Below, piece by piece: positions 1 through 8,640 of a stretch of 64,000 nucleotides of DNA (its first letter is position 1; each line of letters opens with the position of its first letter). A program made the position numbers and the translations under genes. The notes under the pieces are model-generated. The model made no database searches and was not told where the DNA came from. It saw only the letters and a program-made list of their open reading frames with translations. Source of the DNA: Psychrobacillus sp. FSL K6-4046 (lineage in GTDB: Bacteria; Bacillota; Bacilli; Bacillales_A; Planococcaceae); the NCBI RefSeq assembly GCF_038624605.1, contig NZ_CP152020.1, positions 2,721,312-2,785,311 on the forward strand, given 5' to 3'.

Positions 1-2
1 AA

Positions 3-587
3 ATTGAAGGATTAGAAAATAGAATGACTGCTCTTATAGAGAATGTTCGACCTAAGTTTGAAGAACTTGGTAAACAATATAGCCTTTATTTTTCTGGTGT
101 TCTTGGAGATGAGTTTTTTAGCCATGTAGCTAAGCACGCTCGTCGATCAGTTAACCCTCCAAAGGATAGTTGGGTAGCTTTTGCTCCTTACAAACGTGGT
201 TACAAGGCTTTGCCTCATTTTCAAATTGGCTTATGGGGTACGCATTTATTTATCATAGTAGCAGTTATTTATGAAGCACCCGATAAAGTTGCAATTGCAG
301 AGCGTTTGCTGCAACAAATGAGTCTATTTAAAAAGCTTCCAGATGATTTTATCGTTTCTGGGGACCATATGAAGCCAGAGGCCTCTTCCTTGAGGGAAGT
401 TAATCAAGAGGGAGTAGAAGAGCTTCTAACGCGTCTGAGAGACGTTAAAAAGGGTGAATTTTTAGTTGGGCGTCATATACCTAAAGAAGAAGCTGTTAAA
501 TTAACAGAAACAGAATTATTCGACTTAGTAGAAAATACGTTTGAACAGCTTCTACCCATTTACAAAACTATGACCAATATAAAATAA
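3..587 (+). CDS. yktB: UPF0637 (DUF1054) protein YktB, 5' end outside window
   Basis: The reading frame is open to the left edge: codons from position 3 read IEGLENR before the methionine at 24, matching the GLExRM segment that lies inside YktB-family proteins, so that ATG is internal and the start is outside the window. The family signature HVAKHARRSVNPPKDSWVAF follows, then KLPHFQIGLWGTH. DUF1054 proteins are cytoplasmic and of unknown function. The gene lies next to yktA and speA as in Bacillus subtilis, and a strong hairpin follows its stop codon. Family assignment is firm; no biochemical role can be given. Confidence 0.93.
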   Translation: MEGLENRMTALIENVRPKFEELGKQYSLYFSGVLGDEFFSHVAKHARRSVNPPKDSWVAFAPYKRGYKALPHFQIGLWGTHLFIIVAVIYEAPDKVAIAERLLQQMSLFKKLPDDFIVSGDHMKPEASSLREVNQEGVEELLTRLRDVKKGEFLVGRHIPKEEAVKLTETELFDLVENTFEQLLPIYKTMTNIK

Positions 588-596
588 GACAAGCTT

Positions 597-617
597 TCCC
601 TCCTTTTTAAGGAGGGA
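597..617 (+). terminator. Hairpin after yktB
   Basis: A 9-bp perfect stem (TCCCTCCTT/AAGGAGGGA) with a 3-nt loop starts 10 bp after the yktB stop. The tract after it is only moderately T-rich. It also lies just beyond the end of the convergent yktA gene, so it may serve both. Confidence 0.6.
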
Positions 618-622
618 TTACT

Positions 623-892
623 TTATCCCTTTATAATTGCTTCGTTAGTTTGTTCTTTCATTTTTTTTATGATTGGGAAGCTTGCATATCCACTTTCTTT
701 TTCAAACTCCCGAAAATATGTCTTTTCTTCCGCTATAGACGGAACTATTTCTTTAAAGCGACGATATTTATTCATCAGTTCTTCTCGCTTTATGCCTTTT
801 TCATAAGCATTTTCAATTGCTTCAAAAAACTGTACTACGTCTACTATTTCTTTTGTAGACCAATCTAACGAAAAAGGGTATGTGTATTCCAT
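623..892 (-). CDS. yktA: UPF0223 family protein YktA
   Basis: Small cytoplasmic protein of 89 residues with the UPF0223 pattern: [11 protein letters not shown] at the N-terminus and [15 protein letters not shown] with FEKESGY in the middle. Function unknown. A longer frame reaches 916, but the start at 892 is preferred: GGAG lies 8 nt upstream, the length fits the family (about 88 residues), and the extra residues would overlap the upstream gene. It follows the nitronate monooxygenase gene by 11 bp, so the two are probably cotranscribed. Confidence 0.88.
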   Translation of the reverse strand: MEYTYPFSLDWSTKEIVDVVQFFEAIENAYEKGIKREELMNKYRRFKEIVPSIAEEKTYFREFEKESGYASFPIIKKMKEQTNEAIIKG

Positions 893-903
893 TTTCAACT
901 CTC

Positions 904-1863
904 CTATAATTTCCATTTTTTTCGTATATCTAGTGCCTCAGCTGCCATTCTGTCGATGAGCTCTTTCGTTGTAGGAATGTCATGAATCATACCTATTACT
1001 TGCCCTGCCCAAGCAAAGCCTTGGTCTTCGAAACCGTTATAAATAAATTGCTTGTTGGCTTCTCCACTAATATGATGCTTCAAATGCTCATATGTAGGGT
1101 TTTCCTTTTCCATAGTCAAAATAGTTTCGGTCCAACTATTACGGATAGCCCTTGCTGGCGACCCTAGCTCTTTTTTAATAACAACTGTATCTGTTTCCTC
1201 TTTTGATAATATGGCATTTTTATATGCTTCCGATGCATGGATACATTCCTTTGTTGCGATAAAACGAGTCCCCATTTCTATCCCTTCTGCTCCTAGAGCA
1301 TGAGCAGCCATCCAGCCTCGCCCATCTCCAATGCCACCAGAAGCAATGACAGGTAATGAAACAGCATCTACAACTTGAGGGATAAGTACCATAGTTCCAA
1401 TATCATCTCTCCCTAAGTGACCGCCACCCTCTTGCCCTACAACCATCACAGCGTCGGCCCCTAGCTGTTCTGCTTTTAAAGCCTGTCGCTTAGATGCGAC
1501 TAAAACAAGCTTTTTGATATTCGTCTTATCTAGGGCATCTAAAATTGGCGCAGGATTGCCTCCAGTCATTGAAACTACTGGAACGTTTTCTTCGATAGCG
1601 ACTTCAAGCATATGTTCATAAGGTCTACCTGTTTGCCCAATAGCAAAGTTTACGCCAAAAGGTTTATTTGTATGTTCTCTCACTTTATCAATCTCTTGGC
1701 GAAGCTCCTCCGGTGTTGAGAGACTCATAGCAGTTATCTGTCCTAAGCCACCCGCTTCTGAAACCGCAATGCATAGATCCGAATACGCAAGATATGCTAG
1801 TCCACCTTGTACTATAGGATATTTTGTTCCTAATAGATCTGTAACCCTTGTTTGAAATGACAA
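904..1863 (-). CDS. Nitronate monooxygenase / FabK-like FMN oxidoreductase
   Basis: 319-residue TIM-barrel flavoprotein of the 2-nitropropane dioxygenase family, which oxidises alkyl nitronates using FMN and O2. FMN-barrel signatures are visible: [12 protein letters not shown] at the N-terminus, [20 protein letters not shown] near residue 145, then [14 protein letters not shown] and [14 protein letters not shown]. The related enoyl-ACP reductase FabK shares this fold, so the substrate is uncertain. The start codon is TTG (reverse complement of 1861-1863), supported by a GGGAGGGG tract about 6 nt upstream. It heads a two-gene unit with yktA. Confidence 0.88.
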   Translation of the reverse strand: MSFQTRVTDLLGTKYPIVQGGLAYLAYSDLCIAVSEAGGLGQITAMSLSTPEELRQEIDKVREHTNKPFGVNFAIGQTGRPYEHMLEVAIEENVPVVSMTGGNPAPILDALDKTNIKKLVLVASKRQALKAEQLGADAVMVVGQEGGGHLGRDDIGTMVLIPQVVDAVSLPVIASGGIGDGRGWMAAHALGAEGIEMGTRFIATKECIHASEAYKNAILSKEETDTVVIKKELGSPARAIRNSWTETILTMEKENPTYEHLKHHISGEANKQFIYNGFEDQGFAWAGQVIGMIHDIPTTKELIDRMAAEALDIRKKWKL

Positions 1864-1885
1864 ACTAATCCCCTCCCTTTATAGT

Positions 1886-1914
1886 AGTGTAAAGAAAATT
1901 TAATTAGGATTCAA
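1886..1914 (-). promoter_or_regulatory. Putative SigA promoter of the nitronate monooxygenase gene
   Basis: On the minus strand TTGAAT (1909-1914) and TACACT (1886-1891) are separated by exactly 17 bp, ending about 22 bp upstream of the TTG start. Each box has four of six consensus bases. Predicted by eye only. Confidence 0.5.
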
Positions 1915-2312
1915 TCTATCTATTAAAGGATAGAATTTTAAATGAGCCGTTTTAAATCCTTAAAGTAGGTTATGTATGTATTAGAAGACTCTAACAAGAC
2001 AAGTCCGTAGGAAAAACATACAAGTTTGCATAAGGTTATCGTTTACTGCTTAAATGCTTGTTAACTGTTCTTCATTATAAAATGCTTTTAAAAACAAATG
2101 ACTTTTAAAATACTTGTAGAAGCAAACCTCTCGATTTCTTTTCTATTTGTCCAGCAAAATTAATGCATCTTAATAATTTTGAATTATTTTTATAGTAATA
2201 AATTTCCTTAAATGCTATAATTCTTTTGTTTTTAACATTGCATCAACGTCTCTATTAATAATTACTAGAATCGTTTACATGCACAAAAATTTAATTAGAG
2301 GTGGTATAAGCG
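1915..2312. other. Intergenic region between divergent genes
   Basis: AT-rich spacer of about 400 bp between the minus-strand nitronate monooxygenase gene and speA. Apart from the speA promoter candidate and ribosome site, no open frame with a ribosome site and no convincing hairpin was seen. Confidence 0.6.
2213..2221 (+). promoter_or_regulatory. Extended -10 element upstream of speA
   Basis: TGCTATAAT is a perfect extended -10 (TGnTATAAT). No good -35 lies 16-18 bp upstream, which is usual for extended -10 promoters. It would give a leader of about 85 nt before the speA TTG codon. Confidence 0.6.
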
Positions 2313-3782
2313 TTGTCACAATTAGAAACTCCTATCTTCGATGCTTTATTGAAGCATCGAAATCGTCATCCAATTCAGTTCCACATTCCTGGTCATAAGA
2401 AAGGGAAAGGGATGGACCCTGCATTTCGAGAGTTTGTTGGAGATAATGTACTTTCAATTGATTTAATCAATATAGCTCCATTAGATGACCTACATTCTCC
2501 AAAAGGAGCCATCAAAAAAGCTCAACATCTAGCTGCAGAAGCTTTTGGAGCAGATGAAACCTTTTTCTCTGTTCAAGGTACGAGTGGAGCTATTATGACA
2601 ATGATCCTTACTATTTGTGGACCTGGGGATAAGATCCTTGTTCCACGAAATGTTCATAAATCTATTATGTCTGCCATTGTATTTGCAGGTGCTATACCCG
2701 TATTTATACATCCCGAGGTAGATAAAGAACTTGGTGTTTCGCATGGTATTTCTGTGGAATCCGTAGAAAAAGCAATAGAAGCACATCCAGATGCAAAAGG
2801 TTTACTTGTTATCAACCCAACTTATTTTGGTTTAGCAGCCGATTTAAAGAGAATTGTAGATATTTCTCATGCGCACGGTATACCTGTAGTAGTGGATGAA
2901 GCTCATGGTGTACATATCCACTTTCATAATGACCTTCCTATTTCGGCAATGTCTGCCGGTGCTGATATGGCCGCAACATCTGTACACAAACTTGGAGGAT
3001 CTATGACTCAAAGCTCCGTCCTGAATGTAAGAGAAGGACTAGTTTCTGCAAAAAGGGTACAATCAATCCTTTCCATGCTTACAACGACTTCTACATCCTA
3101 TCCTCTTTTAGCTTCTCTAGATACCGCTAGAAGACAGCTAGCTATACATGGAGAGGATTTAATAGGCGAAGCAATCGAAATTGCTGAGGAAACTCGTAAA
3201 CGTATAAATGAAATTGAACATATCCATTGTGTAGGAAGAGAAATATTACAATCCTCCGCTACTTACGATATGGATCCAACTAAGCTACTAATTAGCGTTA
3301 AAAATTTAGGAATCACTGGATTTGAAGCTGAAATTTGGCTTAGAGAAAAAGCGAATATTGAAGTAGAGCTTTCTGATTTATATAATATCCTTTGCCTGAT
3401 TACGCTAGGAGATACAAAAAAAGAAGTAGACATGCTTGTTAATGCATTATCGAGAATGGTAGTGGCATATGAATCTGCAGCAACAATAGTAGAATCAGCT
3501 GTAACCTTACCAGACATCCCTGGTTTAGCTATGTCACCTCGAGATGCATTTTACGCAGAAACTGAATCTATTCCACTATTAGAAGCCAGTGGCCGTATTT
3601 CTGCTGAATTCGTAATGGTCTACCCTCCTGGTATTCCTATTTTTATTCCCGGGGAAATAATTACTCAAGGAAATATTGACTATATCTTGATGAACCTAGA
3701 GGCAGGCTTACCAGTACAGGGACCAGAAGACGACACATTAGAAATGATTCATGTTATTAAAGAGCATCAGGCTATCATTTAG
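2313..3782 (+). CDS. speA: Arginine/lysine/ornithine decarboxylase SpeA
   Basis: 489-residue fold-type I PLP enzyme of the Orn/Lys/Arg decarboxylase family. In Bacillus subtilis SpeA makes agmatine from arginine, the first step of polyamine synthesis; whether this one prefers arginine or lysine cannot be read from sequence. The IPGHKKGKGM start motif, VVDEAHGVHIHF and the Schiff-base lysine K226 in TSVHKLGG are present, and the C-terminal domain with YPPGIPIFIPGE is intact. Translation starts at TTG with AGAGGTGG 8 nt upstream. It is monocistronic, ending in a strong terminator. A potABCD polyamine uptake operon lies elsewhere in the window. Confidence 0.95.
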   Translation: MSQLETPIFDALLKHRNRHPIQFHIPGHKKGKGMDPAFREFVGDNVLSIDLINIAPLDDLHSPKGAIKKAQHLAAEAFGADETFFSVQGTSGAIMTMILTICGPGDKILVPRNVHKSIMSAIVFAGAIPVFIHPEVDKELGVSHGISVESVEKAIEAHPDAKGLLVINPTYFGLAADLKRIVDISHAHGIPVVVDEAHGVHIHFHNDLPISAMSAGADMAATSVHKLGGSMTQSSVLNVREGLVSAKRVQSILSMLTTTSTSYPLLASLDTARRQLAIHGEDLIGEAIEIAEETRKRINEIEHIHCVGREILQSSATYDMDPTKLLISVKNLGITGFEAEIWLREKANIEVELSDLYNILCLITLGDTKKEVDMLVNALSRMVVAYESAATIVESAVTLPDIPGLAMSPRDAFYAETESIPLLEASGRISAEFVMVYPPGIPIFIPGEIITQGNIDYILMNLEAGLPVQGPEDDTLEMIHVIKEHQAII

Positions 3783-3806
3783 TATATTAAACTTTCAGCT
3801 CCAATC

Positions 3807-3850
3807 AAAAACAGACTTTTGACGGCTAACGTCGTCAAAGTCTGTTTTTT
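3807..3850. terminator. Bidirectional terminator between speA and lrgB
   Basis: Long stem ACAGACTTTTGACG / CGTCAAAGTCTGT with one bulged base, an A run on the left and a T6 run on the right, so it can end both speA and the convergent lrgAB transcript. Confidence 0.9.
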
Positions 3851-3857
3851 AATAGAA

Positions 3858-4535
3858 TCAAAAAATTAAAAAGGCAAACACTGGACATATAAAGGCCCCT
3901 AAAATAGCACTAAGAGTCATTGCCACTGACCCCATCGTCATCGTCTCTTCCCCATACTCGGATAGCTTAGATAAGCCGATGCCATGCGATGCACTACCTA
4001 TAGATATCCCCCTGCTGATTGCGGTATCTATGTGAAATAGTTTAAAGAGAAACGGTCCAGCTAATGCTCCTATTAAACCAGCTAAAATTACAAAAACTGC
4101 TGTCAAAGTTGGAATACCCCCAATTGATTCGCTAATAGGCATCGCAATTGGAGAAGTAATTGACTTTGGTAATAAGGATTTTTGAAGAAACTCCTCAAAA
4201 GACATAAGTTTAGCTATTATAACAATACTAATTAGTCCAGAAAGCATTGCTACAGTAACACCTAATATAATCGTCACCTTGTTTTTTATAATTTTTTCTC
4301 GCTGTATATATAAAGGGTAAGCCATCCCTACTACCGCTGGTCCGAGCATTGCATCAATCCACTTGGCACCTGACATATATGTATCGTAAGAAACTCCTGA
4401 AAAACTTAACACTACTACAAGGATAATCGTAGTAGTTAAAATAGGTAATAGTAAAGGATAGGTGAACCTTCTATAGAGAAAAGTCATCCCTATAAAAATA
4501 ATGATTGTACCAATTACCATCGCTAGAGAAATCAT
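3858..4535 (-). CDS. lrgB: LrgB/CidB family membrane protein
   Basis: 225-residue polytopic membrane protein of the LrgB family. LrgB/CidB partner with holin-like LrgA/CidA proteins to modulate murein hydrolase activity and autolysis, and some members also affect transport of pyruvate or glycolate. Several hydrophobic segments are visible, with the conserved KSITSPIAM and GSASHGIG motifs. It overlaps the end of lrgA by 4 bp (ATGA), a typical translationally coupled pair. Whether the pair is Lrg- or Cid-like cannot be decided. Confidence 0.92.
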   Translation of the reverse strand: MISLAMVIGTIIIFIGMTFLYRRFTYPLLLPILTTTIILVVVLSFSGVSYDTYMSGAKWIDAMLGPAVVGMAYPLYIQREKIIKNKVTIILGVTVAMLSGLISIVIIAKLMSFEEFLQKSLLPKSITSPIAMPISESIGGIPTLTAVFVILAGLIGALAGPFLFKLFHIDTAISRGISIGSASHGIGLSKLSEYGEETMTMGSVAMTLSAILGAFICPVFAFLIF

Positions 4536-4915
4536 TTCAAATCCTCCCCTACTATTTTACTTTCAAAGTATTGACATACCTTTCCTGCTACTACAATTGT
4601 AAACATTGTACTAATTATTAAAGCGATTATTATAAAAACCCCTTTTAACGAGGCTAACTGAGGGTAATCCATTATCCCTGCGGTCGCCGGCACAAAGAAT
4701 AAGGCAAGAAATGCAAGTAAAAAACCAGCCCCATCTTTTATAAGATTGGCTGGAAGTATTTTTAGCAGGAGGCACGCTAATAGTATTAATAATCCAGCAA
4801 TACTTCCAGGAAAGGAAAACGGTAATAATTCCACTACAAAAGATCCTAGAGTAGAGAATAAATAAAGAATAATTACTTGAAAAATGATTCGACCTACTTT
4901 TTTTATTTTGTTCAT
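4532..4915 (-). CDS. lrgA: LrgA/CidA holin-like protein
   Basis: 127-residue LrgA/CidA-family protein with four hydrophobic segments and the signature FPGSIAGLLILL near residue 35 plus LFFVPATAGIM near residue 77. These small proteins are holin-like and act with LrgB on cell-wall autolysis. No other start codon is plausible, yet the Shine-Dalgarno GGAGG is 35 nt from the ATG; a perfect hairpin occupies the space between them (separate entry). It is first in a two-gene operon with its own SigA-type promoter. Confidence 0.92.
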   Translation of the reverse strand: MNKIKKVGRIIFQVIILYLFSTLGSFVVELLPFSFPGSIAGLLILLACLLLKILPANLIKDGAGFLLAFLALFFVPATAGIMDYPQLASLKGVFIIIALIISTMFTIVVAGKVCQYFESKIVGEDLK

Positions 4916-4955
4916 TATGTACTTTAAAAGTTTATTCTTTTAAAGTTTCACCTCC
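4916..4955 (-). promoter_or_regulatory. Hairpin-bridged ribosome binding site of lrgA
   Basis: Reading the minus strand: GGAGG (4955-4951), TGAA, then a perfect 10-bp inverted repeat ACTTTAAAAG/CTTTTAAAGT (4946-4937 and 4930-4921) with loop AATAAA, then ACATA and the ATG. With the hairpin formed, the distance from Shine-Dalgarno to start collapses from 35 to 9 nt, an ideal spacing. The stem has only two G-C pairs, so it may be temperature-sensitive. Confidence 0.6.
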
Positions 4956-4977
4956 ATAAACGCTGATAATAGAAATA

Positions 4978-5006
4978 ATTTTACGCCTTCTCTTTTAGTA
5001 TGTCCA
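4978..5006 (-). promoter_or_regulatory. Putative SigA promoter of lrgAB
   Basis: TGGACA (5001-5006) and TAAAAT (4978-4983) on the minus strand are 17 bp apart, each differing from consensus at one base. Transcription would begin near 4971, leaving a short leader that contains the hairpin ribosome site. Confidence 0.65.
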
Positions 5007-5157
5007 TGAGTAGAAAATCAGTTTACTTGCTTGGAATGAATCGGATGATTTGCCTTCCAGGTGGACGCTTTCCGCCAGCATGGCCTCAGCCTCCTCGTCG
5101 CTACGCTGAGGGCACTGAAAAACTTACGTTTTTATAATAATTTTGTTTTTGAAAATT

Positions 5158-5203
5158 AAAAAAGGGTACTTTTTGTTCAAACTGAACAGAAAGTACCCTT
5201 TTT
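5158..5203 (-). terminator. Terminator of the IS1182 transposase gene
   Basis: Long stem AAAAGGGTACTTT...AAAGTACCCTTTT, with GTTCA/TGAAC paired inside, located just after the transposase stop. Flanking A and T runs make it effective in both directions. Confidence 0.85.
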
Positions 5204-5222
5204 CATTGCCTTATTCTTGCTC

Positions 5223-6689
5223 TCATTCGTTAAGTAACTTTAGGATTCGCTTCAAGTTGACCGCAAATATGGTTGTGGCTCCTTGTATTTCCATGCCAAA
5301 AAGACCCGTGCTAATCGCTGTATCGTAGCCGTGTCCACTCTTTAATTCACTATTCTTTGCCTCGATTTTATATCGCTCTTTGGCAAGCTGTTTAAATTCT
5401 TCGGTATTCTGAAATGCCTCTTGTTCAAGGTGCTCTGTCGATTTGATTGTGACACAATATGTTTTAGATTTCGATCCTTCTTTGTAACACCCAACTCTGA
5501 AAGGGCATATTTTACATTTTTCAACATCAAAATTATATTTGATTTGAGGGTTACGGTTGTCATCTGTATTTCTTTTTTTTATAGTTTTTCCTTTTGCTAA
5601 ATGACCCGCTGGACAAACATATAAATTAGCGTCTTTATTAAATTCAAATAAATCTTCTTTTCTACGGTGGCCATTTGTAATCAGCGGATGTAATTTTGAA
5701 ATGAGTTGGACCTTATTTGTCTTGGTATATATTAAATTGTCTTTACTAGAATATGCTGTATCTCCAAGCACCTTCTCTATTTTCATACCTGTACGTTGGC
5801 TTTTTTCAATTAAATCTATTAAATGTTGTCCATCACCTTGTTCACCAGTTGTTACAATCGCTGCTGTAATAATTCGTTCATCGCTCATCGCTATATGAGT
5901 TTTATAACCAAAGAAAGATGTATCTGCTGATTTATGTCCGACACGTGCATCGGTATCGCTTGAATAATTCAGATGAAATAGTGTGTCTTCTACGATTTCT
6001 TTTAATGTATTTAAACGTTCTTTCACGGCAGGCACTTGCGCTATTTGTGGCTCTTTCTCTATCACTTCAATGACTTTTTTACAGTAAGTCACTTCATCTG
6101 ACACTTCGTTAGAAGTCGGTTTTTCTGGAAACTTCTCTTTCATAGATTCATCTATTTTATAGACCGCTTTTCGGGCATTCTTTGATTTTTCTTGTAAGAA
6201 TTCTTTGGGCGATTTTTGATTGTAACGTGCTTTCGTATGCGTTGCGTCCACAATGATTGTTTTACTTTTGATGATTTCTTTTTCAAGTGCGATTTCAACG
6301 GTTTTCCCAATTAACATATCTAACAAATCTACATCTTGTAAACGAAGTCGACGAAATTTTGTAAGTGAACTTGGTTCAATGACCTCATCCTCTGGAGCCA
6401 TTCCTAAGAAGTATTTAAATGACATATCATATTTTGAACGTTCCACTAAATCCACATCGGACACATCATGAATTGCTTTTAATAATAAATACTTAAACAT
6501 ACGAATGGGTGAAATCGCTTTACGACCATGATCCAAACAATATTTTGATTGAAGTTCTTCTAAAATAAACGAAAAATCAACAAGTTCATTGATTTGACGA
6601 AGCATATTGTCTTTTGGAATTATTAAATCATATAACGCCATGTATGGACTTAAGTTCAGCGTTTCTTGGTTTGAAATCATTGTGAGCAC
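5223..6689 (-). CDS. IS1182-family transposase
   Basis: 488-residue DDE transposase with an N-terminal DUF772 region (SPIRMFKYLLLKAIHDVSD, residues about 60-80) and a C-terminal DDE_Tnp_1_6 type region. Likely acidic residues are in IIVDATHTKARYN, VLGDTAYSSKDN and the C-terminal YKIEAKNSELKSGHG. A Cys cluster (CKICPFRVGC) lies near residue 400. Length and motifs suggest an intact, possibly active enzyme. Confidence 0.92.
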   Translation of the reverse strand: MLTMISNQETLNLSPYMALYDLIIPKDNMLRQINELVDFSFILEELQSKYCLDHGRKAISPIRMFKYLLLKAIHDVSDVDLVERSKYDMSFKYFLGMAPEDEVIEPSSLTKFRRLRLQDVDLLDMLIGKTVEIALEKEIIKSKTIIVDATHTKARYNQKSPKEFLQEKSKNARKAVYKIDESMKEKFPEKPTSNEVSDEVTYCKKVIEVIEKEPQIAQVPAVKERLNTLKEIVEDTLFHLNYSSDTDARVGHKSADTSFFGYKTHIAMSDERIITAAIVTTGEQGDGQHLIDLIEKSQRTGMKIEKVLGDTAYSSKDNLIYTKTNKVQLISKLHPLITNGHRRKEDLFEFNKDANLYVCPAGHLAKGKTIKKRNTDDNRNPQIKYNFDVEKCKICPFRVGCYKEGSKSKTYCVTIKSTEHLEQEAFQNTEEFKQLAKERYKIEAKNSELKSGHGYDTAISTGLFGMEIQGATTIFAVNLKRILKLLNE

Positions 6690-6769
6690 CCCTGCATTTA
6701 CTTTTCTTTAGTATAGCAAGAAAATAATTTTTCGGTCTGAGTACATTTTAAAAAATTCTATAACAGGTA

Positions 6770-6915
6770 GAAAAGTGGATTGGATTGGAGTGCAGAGCGG
6801 TGACTCCTAGGGGATTAGCGGCCACGGCGAGCACCCGGACTGAGCGCAGCGAGGGAGAAGGCTTGCCGGGCCGCCCCCTGGAAAGCATCCGCTCGGAACG
6901 GAAAGACATGGATTC
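6770..6915 (+). repeat. GC-rich palindromic repeat inside the IS1182 element
   Basis: A GC-rich island in an AT-rich context: begins near ATTGGAGTGCAGAGCGGTGA, continues through GGACTGAGCGCAGCGAGG and ends with GGAAAGCATCCGCTCGGAA. It has the same layout as the dispersed repeat that the element itself interrupts, but in the opposite orientation. No coding frame with a ribosome site was seen. Confidence 0.6.
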
Positions 6916-7146
6916 AGAAAATAGTAGAAGATGAACAGAACCTGCATTCATACTCTACATCTAAACGTTTTAAAGGCACTTTTTCAGTGCCCTCGCTACG
7001 CTCCTGCGGGGTCTTCACCTCATGCTATTCCGGCTGGAGCATTCCTGTATTATAACTTTAAAGGCACTTGAAAAAAAAAGAACCCTCTTATATGATGCTA
7101 GAGTAACAACCAATGAATACTCAAAACATATATAGGAGGGCCCCTT

Positions 7147-8424
7147 ATGAATAATAGTACGAATCATAAAATTAATCAAGTGACTGAAAAGACGTTGGTC
7201 ATCGGAATCGATATCGCCAAACGCAAACATTACGCATGTGCTGTAGACGACCGTGGACGAGTATTGCATAAGTCCTTTCCCATCAGACAGTCGGCAGAAG
7301 GATTTACGACCTTCTATGAACAGCTACTTGTATTACAAAACAAACATGAGAAATCAGAAATCCTTGTTGGGTTCGAACCAACAGGACACTACTGGATGAA
7401 CCTAGCGGCCCATTTAACCGCGCATGACATCCGCTATGTGTTCGTGAATCCTAGTCACGTGAAGAAATCCAAAGAATTGGATGACAATCTGCAGACAAAG
7501 AACGATGTGAAGGATGCGATGGTCATCGCCAAGTTGATCCGCGATGGACGGTTCAGCTTCCCACGCATTTTAGAAGGCATCGAAGCGGAACTGCGCAATG
7601 GTGCATCCCATCGCGCCTCGCTTCAGAAAGAGCTTGGCATCATTACAAATCGAATCATTCGATGGACAGATCGGTTCTTCCCAGAATTCCAACATGTCTT
7701 TAAAGACATCGGGAAAACCGCCCTGGCTGTGCTGGAGAAAACACCATTACCAGAGGACCTTCGAGAAAAAGAAGTGGCGGAGCTACTCCCTTTCTACAAA
7801 GAGGTTGAAGGGTTAAAGTGTGTCTCTTCTCCCAAAATAATAAAACTCAAGGAAGCTGCCGAAATCTCGATTGGGTTGACCGAAGGCCTGGAAATGGCTC
7901 GATTTGAGATTCATTCCTTGGTGATGCAATATAGGCTCGTGGAACAACAGTATGAATTACTGGCAGAACGGTTACAAGAAATCGCTCAAGATATGCCCGA
8001 TTATATATTTTTGTTATCTATCGAGGGGATCGGCTCCAATACAGCCATCGAGCTGTTATCAGAGGTAGGGCCCTTCACAAACTTTCGTAGTCCACGCCAA
8101 ATCATCAAACTAGCGGGACTAACATTACGTGAAAACTCCTCGGGTGAGCAAAAAGGACAAAAGAAGATTTCTAAACGAGGTCGCAAAAGATTGCGTGCAG
8201 CCCTCTTCCGAGCCATCTTGCCTATGATTCGTTACAACCCTGCCTTTAAGGCACTATATCATTATTATATTGAACGCCCAGTAAACCCTTTAAGAAAGAA
8301 AGAAGCCATGGTGGTCTTATGTGGAAAACTATTAAAAATCGCACATGGCCTCTGTACAAAAAAACAGATGTTTCAATCAGAACGCATGATACAAGACCTG
8401 ACCGTTCTTCAAACGGCAGCGTGA
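7147..8424 (+). CDS. IS110-family transposase (DEDD), copy A
   Basis: 425-residue DEDD recombinase. The N-terminal RuvC-like domain starts with VIGIDIAKRKHYACAV (D22) and VGFEPTGHYW (E77), then KNDVKDAMVIAKL with the paired aspartates. The C-terminal Transposase_20 domain has IEGIGSNTAIELLSEVG and LAGLTLRENSSGEQKG, where the catalytic serine of the family lies. AGGAGGG precedes the ATG. It differs from copy B at about 18 of 425 residues by my count, so the copies are not a very recent duplication. Confidence 0.94.
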   Translation: MNNSTNHKINQVTEKTLVIGIDIAKRKHYACAVDDRGRVLHKSFPIRQSAEGFTTFYEQLLVLQNKHEKSEILVGFEPTGHYWMNLAAHLTAHDIRYVFVNPSHVKKSKELDDNLQTKNDVKDAMVIAKLIRDGRFSFPRILEGIEAELRNGASHRASLQKELGIITNRIIRWTDRFFPEFQHVFKDIGKTALAVLEKTPLPEDLREKEVAELLPFYKEVEGLKCVSSPKIIKLKEAAEISIGLTEGLEMARFEIHSLVMQYRLVEQQYELLAERLQEIAQDMPDYIFLLSIEGIGSNTAIELLSEVGPFTNFRSPRQIIKLAGLTLRENSSGEQKGQKKISKRGRKRLRAALFRAILPMIRYNPAFKALYHYYIERPVNPLRKKEAMVVLCGKLLKIAHGLCTKKQMFQSERMIQDLTVLQTAA

Positions 8425-8449
8425 ACACTTTCATTAGCTTTTAACTTAG

Positions 8450-8640
8450 TTGGATGACATAGAGAGCTGGCACAACCGCGACATTCGACTTCAAGTCCCT
8501 GCTGGAGCATAGCCGGCCTCTGCCTTATGACTAGACCGAACGAAGGAATGTATGCGCGCGACGCAAAGAGATATGGGAGGGTACGTCATCATAAGTTCTG
8601 CAGAGAAACAGAGTGCATCCAAGAATAACATATTTATGGG
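8450..8640 (+). ncRNA. Candidate guide (bridge/seek) RNA region of IS110 copy A
   Basis: This 3' noncoding stretch is almost identical to 22650-22830 of copy B, more so than the DNA after it. It contains GCTGGAGCAT at 8501-8510, the same 10-mer that forms the left element junction (7033-7042). IS110-family elements are known to encode noncoding RNAs that pair with donor and target DNA. Exact ends and fold are not determined. Confidence 0.4.

Larger units (their letters stand above)
5108..6994 (-). mobile_element. IS1182-family insertion sequence, complete
   Basis: Element of 1887 bp bounded by perfect 15-bp terminal inverted repeats GAGGGCACTGAAAAA (5108-5122 and 6980-6994) and flanked by an 8-bp direct repeat GCTACGCT (5100-5107 and 6995-7002), read as the target duplication. 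It carries one intact transposase gene, a terminator at the left end, and about 290 bp of noncoding DNA before the right end that holds a GC-rich repeat of its own. Confidence 0.8.

Noticed and set aside
24-26. ATG at 24 as the start of yktB
   Set aside because: In-frame upstream codons match conserved residues of the family, so the gene begins outside the window.
6748-6951. 67-codon minus-strand frame in the IS1182 leader
   Set aside because: Falls on a GC-rich palindromic repeat, lacks a ribosome site and has an unlikely composition.
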